From Utricularia gibba (taxonomy: Eukaryota > Streptophyta > Magnoliopsida > Lamiales > Lentibulariaceae), in the NCBI GenBank assembly GCA_002189035.1, contig NEEC01000174.1, positions 1 through 21,410 of the forward strand: a DNA stretch of 21,410 bases. Reading direction: 5' to 3'. Below are positions 1 to 8,424 of the stretch, piece by piece. A model generated the notes under the pieces. That model ran no database searches and had not been told where the DNA came from. It saw only the letters and a program-made list of their open reading frames with translations. Numbering within the stretch: the first letter of the stretch is position 1; every line of letters starts with the position of its first letter. Made by a program: the position numbers and the translations under genes.

Positions 1-459
1 ATATGGTGTCAAACTTCATCGGATATGCGATCAAGATGGAAAAAAGTCACATGTTACATCATGAATTTCGTGGCATCACTTATCCCAACACTATTATACT
101 CCAGGTACGCAAAAATGTTTACTTTTAACGAATCCAGTGCACGTGTGATTTTTAGGCTGCACCCCGAATGGTGATGCGCAATGAAATGACTAGTCGCACA
201 TCCTGGTCCACGAAGCACCTCTTCCAAAACATGCAGATCTAACTCTTCATAGCACACCATTGGGAAGCCCGATTCGTGCTCCAAGTAGTATAATTTGGAG
301 TTACGTTTGTCCGATAACTGTGGACATATTAAAAACAAACCACAACGAAAAGTGTCTTACGTGTCCTTCCTTGGTGGCTGCGTTTAATATTGTGCTTCTC
401 GTTCTCGAAATTGATGCAAACAAGATACACGGCAAAAGAATCAAATAGCCACTAGAGAC
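1..459 (+). repeat. Satellite unit U0, cut by the window's left edge
   Basis: The unit begins at about position 74 of the repeat. s3 = A6, s4 = A, s5 = 4C, s6 = CAAG. It carries rare variants: ACTAGTCGC instead of ACTATGTCGC near 188, CAGATCTAAC near 234, CCCGATTCG (G, not T), TGTCCGATAAC, and TAATATTGTG instead of TAATAATGTG. It shares the last variants with U1, so the left edge of the window belongs to a slightly different sequence class. Confidence 0.95.
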
Positions 460-988
460 ATGGTGTATGGGAATGGTGCATCAAGAATCAGAAGTATCAT
501 GGCAACTAATTGAATCAATCAACAGCCAAAACATATGGTGTCAAACTTCATCGGATATGCGATCAAGATGGAAAAAGTCACATGTTACATCATGAATTTC
601 GTGGCATCACTTATCCCAACACTGTTATACTCAGGATATGCGTAAATATTTATTTTTAACAAATCCGGTGCACGTGTGATTTTTAGGCTGCACCCGAATG
701 GTGATGCGCAATGAAATGACTATGTCGCACATCCTGGTCCACGAAGCACCTCTTCAAAAAAAGATGCCCTAACTCTTCATAGCACACCATTGGGAAGCCC
801 GATTCGAGCTCCAAGTAGTATAATTTGGAGTTTCGTTTGTCCATAACTGTGGACATATTAAAAACAAACCACAACGAAAAGTGTCTTACGTGTCCTTCCT
901 TGGTGGCTGCGTTTAATATTGTGCTTCTCGTTCTCGAAATTGATGCAAACAAGATACACGGCAAAAGAATCAAATAGCCACTAGAGAC
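460..988 (+). repeat. Satellite unit U1, the most substitution-diverged regular unit
   Basis: The length is 529 bp. s1 = C, s2 = AA, s3 = A5, s4 = A, s5 = 3C, s6 = CAAG. At 623-670 it has a cluster of base substitutions rather than indels. It also has CGAGCTCC for CGTGCTCC, TTTCGTTTG for TTACGTTTG, and a rearranged CTTCAAAAAAAGATGCCC segment near 751-770. It shares CCCGATT and TAATATTG with U0. Confidence 0.95.
623..670 (+). other. Substitution-rich patch in U1
   Basis: Where other units read AACACTATTATACTCC...CCAGTG, this one has about ten base changes. They include TACGC to TATGC, AACGAATCC to AACAAATCC, AATGTTTACTTT to AATATTTATTTT, and ATCCAGTG to ATCCGGTG. Substitutions dominate here, whereas the other abnormal segments of the window are dominated by deletions or shuffled pieces. 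Confidence 0.85.
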
Positions 989-1515
989 ATGGTGTATGGG
1001 AATGGTGCATCAAGAATCAGAAGTATCATGGCAACTAATTGAATCAATCAACAGCCAAAACATATGGTGTCAAACTTCATCGGATATGCGATCAAGATGG
1101 AAAAAAGTCACATGTTACATCATGAATTTCGTGGCATCACTTATCCCAACACTATTATACTCCAGGTACGCAAAAATGTTTACTTTTAACGAATCCAGTG
1201 CACGTGTGATTTTTAGGCTGCACCCGAATGGTGATGCGCAATGAAATGACTATGTCGCACATCCTGTCCACGAAGCACCTTCCAAAACATGCAGATCCTA
1301 ACTCTTCATAGCACACCATTGGGAAGCCCTATTCGTGCTCCAAGTAGTATAATTTGGAGTTACGTTTGTCCGATAACTGTGGACATATTAAAAACAACCA
1401 CAACGAAAAGTGTCTTACGTGTCCTTCCTTGGTGGCTGCGTTTAATAATGTGCTTCTCGTTCTCGAAATTGATGCAAAAGATACACGGCAAAAGAATCAA
1501 ATAGCCACTAGAGAC
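989..1515 (+). repeat. Satellite unit U2
   Basis: The length is 527 bp. s1 = C, s2 = AA, s3 = A6, s4 = A, s5 = 3C, s6 = AG. It has CCTGTCCACG (one G lost), a missing TC before CCAAAACATGC, GATCCTAAC, TGTCCGATAAC and one A lost in AAACAACCAC. It is the last unit of the left-edge s1 = C / s2 = AA class; from U3 onward s1 is T. Confidence 0.95.
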
Positions 1516-2047
1516 ATGGTGTATGGGAATGGTGTATCAAGAATCAGAAGTATCATGGCAACTAATTGCATCAATCAACAGCCAAAACATATGGTGTCAA
1601 ACTTCATCGGATATGCGATCAAGATGGAAAAAAGTCACATGTTACATCATGAATTTCGTGGCATCACTTATCCCAACACTATTATACTCCAGGTACGCAA
1701 AAATGTTTACTTTTAACGAATCCAGTGCACGTGTGATTTTTCGGCTGCACCCGAATGGTGATGCGCAATGAAATGACTATGTCGCACATCCTGGTCCACG
1801 AAGCACCTCTTCCAAAACATGCAGATGCTAACTCTTCATAGCACACCATTGGGAAGCCCTATTCGTGCTCCAAGTAGTATAATTTGGAGTTACGTTTGTC
1901 CATAACTGTGGACATATTAAAAACAAACCACAACGAAAAGTGTCTTACGTGTCCTTCCTTGGTGGCTGCGTTTAATAATGTGCTTCTCGTTCTCGAAATT
2001 GATGCAAACAAGATACACGGCAAAAGAATCAAATAGCCACTAGAGAC
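1516..2047 (+). repeat. Satellite unit U3
   Basis: The length is 532 bp. s1 = T, s2 = CA, s3 = A6, s4 = C, s5 = 3C, s6 = CAAG. It has TGTCCATAAC (one C fewer). It is the first unit of the homogenised s1 = T, s2 = CA class that dominates the interior. The combination s4 = C with s5 = 3C is uncommon, shared only with U23 and U36. Confidence 0.96.
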
Positions 2048-2069
2048 ATGGTGTATGGGAATGGTGTAT
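2048..2069 (+). repeat. 9-bp direct repeat at the start of each unit (placed on U4)
   Basis: ATGGTGTAT occurs at 2048-2056 and again at 2061-2069. In units with s1 = C the second copy reads ATGGTGCAT and the match is imperfect. This is the clearest sub-repeat in the unit, but it is short and may be coincidental. Confidence 0.7.
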
Positions 2070-2165
2070 CAAGAATCAGAAGTATCATGGCAACTAATTG
2101 CATCAATCAACAGCCAAAACATATGGTGTCAAACTTCATCGGATATGCGATCAAGATGGAAAAAA

Positions 2166-2173
2166 GTCACATG
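2166..2173 (+). other. GTCACATG octamer, matches the yeast CDEI / Cbf1-type consensus RTCACRTG
   Basis: The octamer follows the A5/A6 run and is present in all regular units; it is lost in the collapsed U24, U27 and U28. RTCACRTG is the known CDEI element of budding-yeast point centromeres. An 8-mer match with two degenerate positions is weak evidence on its own. No CDEII/CDEIII-like arrangement follows, and nothing else suggests a yeast. Confidence 0.35.
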
Positions 2174-2256
2174 TTACATCATGAATTTCGTGGCATCACT
2201 TATCCCAACACTATTATACTCCAGGTACGCAAAAATGTTTACTTTTAACGAATCCA

Positions 2257-2265
2257 GTGCACGTG
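2257..2265 (+). other. Overlapping palindromes GTGCAC and CACGTG (E-box/G-box core) in each unit
   Basis: GTGCACGTG contains GTGCAC (2257-2262) and CACGTG (2260-2265). CACGTG is the core bound by many bHLH and bZIP proteins in eukaryotes. It recurs once per unit in nearly all units, and a recognisable form survives even in the collapsed U24 and U27. No promoter context is visible, so binding is only a possibility. Confidence 0.4.
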
Positions 2266-2399
2266 TGATTTTTAGGCTGCACCCGAATGGTGATGCGCAA
2301 TGAAATGACTATGTCGCACATCCTGGTCCACGAAGCACCTCTTCCAAAACATGCAGATGCTAACTCTTCATAGCACACCATTGGGAAGCCCTATTCGTG

Positions 2400-2421
2400 C
2401 TCCAAGTAGTATAATTTGGAG
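2400..2421. other. Dyad 1: 6-bp stem CTCCAA / TTGGAG with 10-base loop (placed on U4)
   Basis: CTCCAA at 2400-2405 pairs with TTGGAG at 2416-2421 around the loop GTAGTATAAT. U7 and U34 lose one T at the loop edge and U32 has a T for A in the loop; the stem stays intact in each. The dyad is broken only in the disturbed segments of U22, U24, U25, U27 and U32's first pass. One such 6-bp dyad is expected by chance in a 532-bp sequence. Confidence 0.6.
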
Positions 2422-2428
2422 TTACGTT

Positions 2429-2447
2429 TGTCCCATAACTGTGGACA
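2429..2447. other. Dyad 2: 5-bp stem TGTCC / GGACA with 9-base loop (placed on U4)
   Basis: TGTCC at 2429-2433 pairs with GGACA at 2443-2447 around CATAACTGT. It lies 7 bp after dyad 1. Loop variants across the array include ATAACTGT, GATAACTGT, CATAACT, ATAACT and CATAACTGC, all with the stem intact. U26 shortens the stem to TGTC/GACA. Confidence 0.55.
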
Positions 2448-2538
2448 TATTAAAAACAAACCACAACGAAAAGTGTCTTACGTGTCCTTCCTTGGTGGCT
2501 GCGTTTAATAATGTGCTTCTCGTTCTCGAAATTGATGC

Positions 2539-2548
2539 AAACAAGATA
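2539..2548 (+). repeat. Hypervariable microsite between GCAAA and ATACACGG (s6, placed on U4)
   Basis: I read nine alleles across the array: CAAG (12 units), TGGG (7), TGG (5), G (4), TG (2), T (2), AG (2), none (2) and GGG (1). U18 and U31 are irregular, U24 and U27 have lost the site, and U41 ends before it. Flanking sequence on both sides is nearly invariant. Confidence 0.85.
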
Positions 2549-2580
2549 CACGGCAAAAGAATCAAATAGCCACTAGAGAC

Positions 2581-3112
2581 ATGGTGTATGGGAATGGTGT
2601 ATCAAGAATCAGAAGTATCATGGCAACTAATTGCATCAATCAACAGCCAAAACATATGGTGTCAAACTTCATCGGATATGCGATCAAGATGGAAAAAAGT
2701 CACATGTTACATCATGAATTTCGTGGCATCACTTATCCCAACACTATTATACTCCAGGTACGCAAAAATGTTTACTTTTAACGAATCCAGTGCACGTGTG
2801 ATTTTTCGGCTGCACCCCGAATGGTGATGCGCAATGAAATGACTATGTCGCACATCCTGGTCCACGAAGCACCTCTTCCAAAACATGCAGATGCTAACTC
2901 TTCATAGCACACCATTGGGAAGCCCTATTCGTGCTCCAAGTAGTATAATTTGGAGTTACGTTTGTCCCATAACTGTGGACATATTAAAAACAAACCACAA
3001 CGAAAAGTGTCTTACGTGTCCTTCCTTGGTGGCTGCGTTTAATAATGTGCTTCTCGTTCTCGAAATTGATGCAAATGATACACGGCAAAAGAATCAAATA
3101 GCCACTAGAGAC
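2581..3112 (+). repeat. Satellite unit U5
   Basis: The length is 532 bp. s1 = T, s2 = CA, s3 = A6, s4 = C, s5 = 4C, s6 = TG. The TG form at s6 is shared only with U32. Otherwise it matches the reference unit. Confidence 0.96.
2588..2827 (+). other. Recurrent 79-82-codon open frame, judged non-coding (example in U5)
   Basis: An open frame from the second ATG of the unit start to TGATGCGC recurs in most units. It ends at 79 codons with 4C at s5 and at 82 with 3C. A second frame 7 bases upstream is open for 66 codons over the same DNA. The s3 run decides whether that second frame stays separate (A6) or joins this one (A5, giving 84 codons). One-base indels at TACTC(C)AGG and elsewhere truncate it. 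I recognise no protein family. Its preservation is explained by homogenisation of the DNA, and there is no sign of coding constraint. Confidence 0.8.
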
Positions 3113-3641
3113 ATGGTGTATGGGAATGGTGTATCAAGAATCAGAAGTATCATGGCAACTAATTGCATCAATCAACAGCCAAAACATATGGTGTCAAACT
3201 TCATCGGATATGCGATCAAGATGGAAAAAAGTCACATGTTACATCATGAATTTCGTGGCATCACTTATCCCAACACTATTATACTCAGGTACGCAAAAAT
3301 GTTTACTTTTAACGAATCCAGTGCACGTGTGATTTTTCGGCTGCACCCCGAATGGTGATGCGCAATGAAATGACTATGTCGCACATCCTGGTCCACGAAG
3401 CACCTCTTCCAAAACATGCAGAGCTAACTCTTCATAGCACACCATTGGGAAGCCCTATTCGTGCTCCAAGTAGTATAATTTGGAGTTACGTTTGTCCCAT
3501 AACTGTGGACATATTAAAAACAAACCACAACGAAAAGTGTCTTACGTGTCCTTCCTTGGTGGCTGCGTTTAATAATGTGCTTCTCGTTCTCGAAATTGAT
3601 GCAAAGATACACGGCAAAAGAATCAAATAGCCACTAGAGAC
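3113..3641 (+). repeat. Satellite unit U6
   Basis: The length is 529 bp. s1 = T, s2 = CA, s3 = A6, s4 = C, s5 = 4C, s6 = G. It has TACTCAGG (one C lost) and CAGAGCTAAC in place of CAGATGCTAAC. The CAGAGCTAAC form occurs only in U6, U7 and U10, which suggests local copying among neighbours. Confidence 0.96.
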
Positions 3642-4173
3642 ATGGTGTATGGGAATGGTGTATCAAGAATCAGAAGTATCATGGCAACTAATTGCATCAA
3701 TCAACAGCCAAAACATATGGTGTCAAACTTCATCGGATATGCGATCAAGATGGAAAAAAGTCACATGTTACATCATGAATTTCGTGGCATCACTTATCCC
3801 AACACTATTATACTCCAGGTACGCAAAAATGTTTACTTTTAACGAATCCAGTGCACGTGTGATTTTTCGGCTGCACCCCGAATGGTGATGCGCAATGAAA
3901 TGACTATGTCGCACATCCTGGTCCACGAAGCACCTCTTCCAAAACATGCAGAGCTAACTCTTCATAGCACACCATTGGGAAGCCCTATTCGTGCTCCAAG
4001 TAGTATAATTGGAGTTACGTTTGTCCCATAACTGTGGACATATTAAAAACAAACCACAACGAAAAGTGTCTTACGTGTCCTTCCTTGGTGGCTGCGTTTA
4101 ATAATGTGCTTCTCGTTCTCGAAATTGATGCAAACAAGATACACGGCAAAAGAATCAAATAGCCACTAGAGAC
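3642..4173 (+). repeat. Satellite unit U7
   Basis: The length is 532 bp. s1 = T, s2 = CA, s3 = A6, s4 = C, s5 = 4C, s6 = CAAG. It has CAGAGCTAAC, and one T is lost in the loop of the first dyad (GTATAATTGGAG); the stem is unaffected. Confidence 0.96.
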
Positions 4174-4704
4174 ATGGTGTATGGGAATGGTGTATCAAGA
4201 ATCAGAAGTATCATGGCAACTAATTGAATCAATCAACAGCCAAAACATATGGTGTCAAACTTCATCGGATATGCGATCAAGATGGAAAAAAGTCACATGT
4301 TACATCATGAATTTCGTGGCATCACTTATCCCAACACTATTATACTCCAGGTACGCAAAAATGTTTACTTTTAACGAATCCAGTGCACGTGTGATTTTTA
4401 GGCTGCACCCCGAATGGTGATGCGCAATGAAATGACTATGTCGCACATCCTGTCACGAAGCACCTCTTCCAAAACATGCAGATGCTAACTCTTCATAGCA
4501 CACCATTGGGAAGCCCTATTCGTGCTCCAAGTAGTATAATTTGGAGTTACGTTTGTCCCATAACTGTGGACATATTAAAAACAAACCACAACGAAAAGTG
4601 TCTTACGTGTCCTTCCTTGGTGGCTGCGTTTAATAATGTGCTTCTCGTTCTCGAAATTGATGCAAATGGATACACGGCAAAAGAATCAAATAGCCACTAG
4701 AGAC
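4174..4704 (+). repeat. Satellite unit U8
   Basis: The length is 531 bp. s1 = T, s2 = AA, s3 = A6, s4 = A, s5 = 4C, s6 = TGG. It has CCTGTCACG, with both the GG and CC pairs reduced to single bases. The A-A-C alternation at s4 that runs to U19 starts here. Confidence 0.96.
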
Positions 4705-5237
4705 ATGGTGTATGGGAATGGTGTATCAAGAATCAGAAGTATCATGGCAACTAATTGCATCAATCAACAGCCAAAACATATGTGTCAAACTTCATCGGAT
4801 ATGCGATCAAGATGGAAAAAAGTCACATGTTACATCATGAATTTCGTGGCATCACTTATCCCAACACTATTATACTCCAGGTACGCAAAAATGTTTACTT
4901 TTAACGAATCCAGTGCACGTGTGATTTTTAGGCTGCACCCCGAATGGTGATGCGCAATGAAATGACTATGTCGCACATCCTGGTCCACGAAGCACCTCTT
5001 CCAAAACATGCAGATGCTAACTCTTCATAGCACACCATTGGGAAGCCCTATTCGTGCTCCAAGTAGTATAATTTGGAGTTACGTTTGTCCCATAACTGTG
5101 GACATATTAAAAACAAACCACAACGAAAAGTGTCTTACGTGTCCTTCCTTGGTGGCTGCGTTTAATAATGTGCTTCTCGTTCTCGAAATTGATGCAAATG
5201 GGATACACGGCAAAAGAATCAAATAGCCACTAGAGAC
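4705..5237 (+). repeat. Satellite unit U9
   Basis: The length is 533 bp. s1 = T, s2 = CA, s3 = A6, s4 = A, s5 = 4C, s6 = TGGG. It has ATATGTGTC in place of ATATGGTGTC, a variant shared only with U19. Confidence 0.96.
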
Positions 5238-5768
5238 ATGGTGTATGGGAATGGTGTATCAAGAATCAGAAGTATCATGGCAACTAATTGAATCAATCAA
5301 CAGCCAAAACATATGGTGTCAAACTTCATCGGATATGCGATCAAGATGGAAAAAAGTCACATGTTACATCATGAATTTCGTGGCATCACTTATCCCAACA
5401 CTATTATACTCCAGGTACGCAAAAATGTTTACTTTTAACGAATCCAGTGCACGTGTGATTTTTCGGCTGCACCCCGAATGGTGATGCGCAATGAAATGAC
5501 TATGTCGCACATCCTGGTCCACGAAGCACCTCTTCCAAAACATGCAGAGCTAACTCTTCATAGCACACCATTGGGAAGCCCTATTCGTGCTCCAAGTAGT
5601 ATAATTTGGAGTTACGTTTGTCCCATAACTGTGGACATATTAAAAACAAACCACAACGAAAAGTGTCTTACGTGTCCTTCCTTGGTGGCTGCGTTTAATA
5701 ATGTGCTTCTCGTTCTCGAAATTGATGCAAAAGATACACGGCAAAAGAATCAAATAGCCACTAGAGAC
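5238..5768 (+). repeat. Satellite unit U10
   Basis: The length is 531 bp. s1 = T, s2 = AA, s3 = A6, s4 = C, s5 = 4C, s6 = AG. It has CAGAGCTAAC as in U6 and U7. The AG allele at s6 happens to fuse two open frames into a 163-codon frame (5478-5969) across the unit border, which shows how easily long ORFs appear here by chance. Confidence 0.96.
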
Positions 5769-6302
5769 ATGGTGTATGGGAATGGTGTATCAAGAATCAG
5801 AAGTATCATGGCAACTAATTGCATCAATCAACAGCCAAAACATATGGTGTCAAACTTCATCGGATATGCGATCAAGATGGAAAAAAGTCACATGTTACAT
5901 CATGAATTTCGTGGCATCACTTATCCCAACACTATTATACTCCAGGTACGCAAAAATGTTTACTTTTAACGAATCCAGTGCACGTGTGATTTTTAGGCTG
6001 CACCCCGAATGGTGATGCGCAATGAAATGACTATGTCGCACATCCTGGTCCACGAAGCACCTCTTCCAAAACATGCAGATGCTAACTCTTCATAGCACAC
6101 CATTGGGAAGCCCTATTCGTGCTCCAAGTAGTATAATTTGGAGTTACGTTTGTCCCATAACTGTGGACATATTAAAAACAAACCACAACGAAAAGTGTCT
6201 TACGTGTCCTTCCTTGGTGGCTGCGTTTAATAATGTGCTTCTCGTTCTCGAAATTGATGCAAACAAGATACACGGCAAAAGAATCAAATAGCCACTAGAG
6301 AC
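5769..6302 (+). repeat. Satellite unit U11
   Basis: The length is 534 bp. s1 = T, s2 = CA, s3 = A6, s4 = A, s5 = 4C, s6 = CAAG. No private variant was noticed. Confidence 0.96.
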
Positions 6303-6834
6303 ATGGTGTATGGGAATGGTGTATCAAGAATCAGAAGTATCATGGCAACTAATTGCATCAATCAACAGCCAAAACATATGGTGTCAAACTTCATCGGATA
6401 TGCGATCAAGATGGAAAAAAGTCACATGTTACATCATGAATTTCGTGGCATCACTTATCCCAACACTATTATACTCCAGGTACGCAAAAATGTTTACTTT
6501 TAACGAATCCAGTGCACGTGTGATTTTTAGGCTGCACCCGAATGGTGATGCGCAATGAAATGACTATGTCGCACATCCTGTCCACGAAGCACCTCTTCCA
6601 AAACATGCAGATGCTAACTCTTCATAGCACACCATTGGGAAGCCCTATTCGTGCTCCAAGTAGTATAATTTGGAGTTACGTTTGTCCCATAACTGTGGAC
6701 ATATTAAAAACAAACCACAACGAAAAGTGTCTTACGTGTCCTTCCTTGGTGGCTGCGTTTAATAATGTGCTTCTCGTTCTCGAAATTGATGCAAACAAGA
6801 TACACGGCAAAAGAATCAAATAGCCACTAGAGAC
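6303..6834 (+). repeat. Satellite unit U12
   Basis: The length is 532 bp. s1 = T, s2 = CA, s3 = A6, s4 = A, s5 = 3C, s6 = CAAG. It has CCTGTCCACG (one G lost), as in U2. Confidence 0.96.
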
Positions 6835-7368
6835 ATGGTGTATGGGAATGGTGTATCAAGAATCAGAAGTATCATGGCAACTAATTGCATCAATCAACAG
6901 CCAAAACATATGGTGTCAAACTTCATCGGATATGCGATCAAGATGGAAAAAAGTCACATGTTACATCATGAATTTCGTGGCATCACTTATCCCAACACTA
7001 TTATACTCCAGGTACGCAAAAATGTTTACTTTTAACGAATCCAGTGCACGTGTGATTTTTCGGCTGCACCCCGAATGGTGATGCGCAATGAAATGACTAT
7101 GTCGCACATCCTGGTCCACGAAGCACCTCTTCCAAAACATGCAGATGCTAACTCTTCATAGCACACCATTGGGAAGCCCTATTCGTGCTCCAAGTAGTAT
7201 AATTTGGAGTTACGTTTGTCCCATAACTGTGGACATATTAAAAACAAACCACAACGAAAAGTGTCTTACGTGTCCTTCCTTGGTGGCTGCGTTTAATAAT
7301 GTGCTTCTCGTTCTCGAAATTGATGCAAACAAGATACACGGCAAAAGAATCAAATAGCCACTAGAGAC
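6835..7368 (+). repeat. Satellite unit U13
   Basis: The length is 534 bp. s1 = T, s2 = CA, s3 = A6, s4 = C, s5 = 4C, s6 = CAAG. It is a clean unit with no private variant noticed. Confidence 0.96.
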
Positions 7369-7898
7369 ATGGTGTATGGGAATGGTGTATCAAGAATCAG
7401 AAGTATCATGGCAACTAATTGCATCAATCAACAGCCAAAACATATGGTGTCAAACTTCATCGGATATGCGATCAAGATGGAAAAAGTCACATGTTACATC
7501 ATGAATTTCGTGGCATCACTTATCCCAACACTATTATACTCCAGGTACGCAAAAATGTTTACTTTTAACGAATCCAGTGCACGTGTGATTTTTAGGCTGC
7601 ACCCGAATGGTGATGCGCAATGAAATGACTATGTCGCACATCCTGGTCACGAAGCACCTCTTCCAAAACATGCAGATGCTAACTCTTCATAGCACACCAT
7701 TGGGAAGCCCTATTCGTGCTCCAAGTAGTATAATTTGGAGTTACGTTTGTCCCATAACTGTGGACATATTAAAAACAAACCACAACGAAAAGTGTCTTAC
7801 GTGTCCTTCCTTGGTGGCTGCGTTTAATAATGTGCTTCTCGTTCTCGAAATTGATGCAAATGGATACACGGCAAAAGAATCAAATAGCCACTAGAGAC
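7369..7898 (+). repeat. Satellite unit U14
   Basis: The length is 530 bp. s1 = T, s2 = CA, s3 = A5, s4 = A, s5 = 3C, s6 = TGG. It has CCTGGTCACG (one C lost). It resembles U17, which has the same s1-s6 alleles. Confidence 0.96.
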
Positions 7899-8424
7899 AT
7901 GGTGTATGGGAATGGTGTATCAAGAATCAGAAGTATCATGGCAACTAATTGCATCAATCAACAGCCAAAACATATGGTGTCAAACTTCATCGGATATGCG
8001 ATCAAGATGGAAAAAAGTCACATGTTACATCATGAATTTCGTGGCATCACTTATCCCAACACTATTATACTCAGGTACGCAAAAATGTTTACTTTTAACG
8101 AATCCAGTGCACGTGTGATTTTTAGGCTGCACCCGAATGGTGATGCGCAATGAAATGACTATGTCGCACATCCTGTCACGAAGCACCTCTTCCAAAACAT
8201 GCAGATGCTAACTCTTCATAGCACACCATTGGGAAGCCCTATTCGTGCTCCAAGTAGTATAATTTGGAGTTACGTTTGTCCATAACTGTGGACATATTAA
8301 AAACAAACCACAACGAAAAGTGTCTTACGTGTCCTTCCTTGGTGGCTGCGTTTAATAATGTGCTTCTCGTTCTCGAAATTGATGCAAATATACACGGCAA
8401 AAGAATCAAATAGCCACTAGAGAC
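7899..8424 (+). repeat. Satellite unit U15
   Basis: The length is 526 bp. s1 = T, s2 = CA, s3 = A6, s4 = A, s5 = 3C, s6 = T. It has TACTCAGG, CCTGTCACG and TGTCCATAAC. The s6 = T allele occurs only here and in the next unit, together with the two-C form TGTCCATAAC, so the right halves of U15 and U16 look like a recent local copy. Confidence 0.96.

Larger units (their letters stand above)
2351..2569 (+). other. Recurrent 71-74-codon open frame, judged non-coding (example in U4)
   Basis: This open frame begins in ATGCAGATGCTAAC and ends after the s6 microsite. Its last residues change with the s6 allele and its upstream extension changes with GGTCC/GTC indels, so lengths from 61 to 163 codons occur. 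Units with TGTCCATAAC or GCACATCACG break it. I see no recognisable domain, codon periodicity or conserved start context. Confidence 0.8.
2048..2580 (+). repeat. Satellite unit U4, used here as the reference unit
   Basis: The length is 533 bp. s1 = T, s2 = CA, s3 = A6, s4 = A, s5 = 3C, s6 = CAAG. It contains every landmark of the repeat without private indels, so the sub-unit motifs in this annotation are placed on it. It has several short A or T tracts, typical of satellite DNA, but no obvious internal sub-repeat larger than a 9-bp direct repeat at its start. Confidence 0.97.

Noticed and set aside
54-338. Reverse-strand open frames of 60-96 codons, for example here and at 683-973
   Set aside because: They are the opposite-strand reading of the same repeat, occur only where indels happen to extend them, and resemble no known protein.
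2166-2173. A complete yeast-type point centromere
   Set aside because: Only a CDEI-like octamer is present; there is no AT-rich CDEII followed by a CDEIII-like element, and the unit is repeated more than forty times.
2186-2202. CENP-B box in TTTCGTGGCATCACTT
   Set aside because: It fits the left half of the CENP-B box pattern (TTCGNNNNA) but lacks the required CGGG on the right.
2404-2420. Bacterial promoter: exact TATAAT in AGTAGTATAATTTGG
   Set aside because: No -35 element sits at suitable spacing, the hexamer lies in the loop of dyad 1, and the context is a eukaryotic-type satellite.
5478-5969. A 163-codon open frame, the longest in the window
   Set aside because: It spans a unit border and exists only because of the AG allele at s6 in U10; the same DNA in neighbouring units is interrupted by stops. 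No domain is recognisable.
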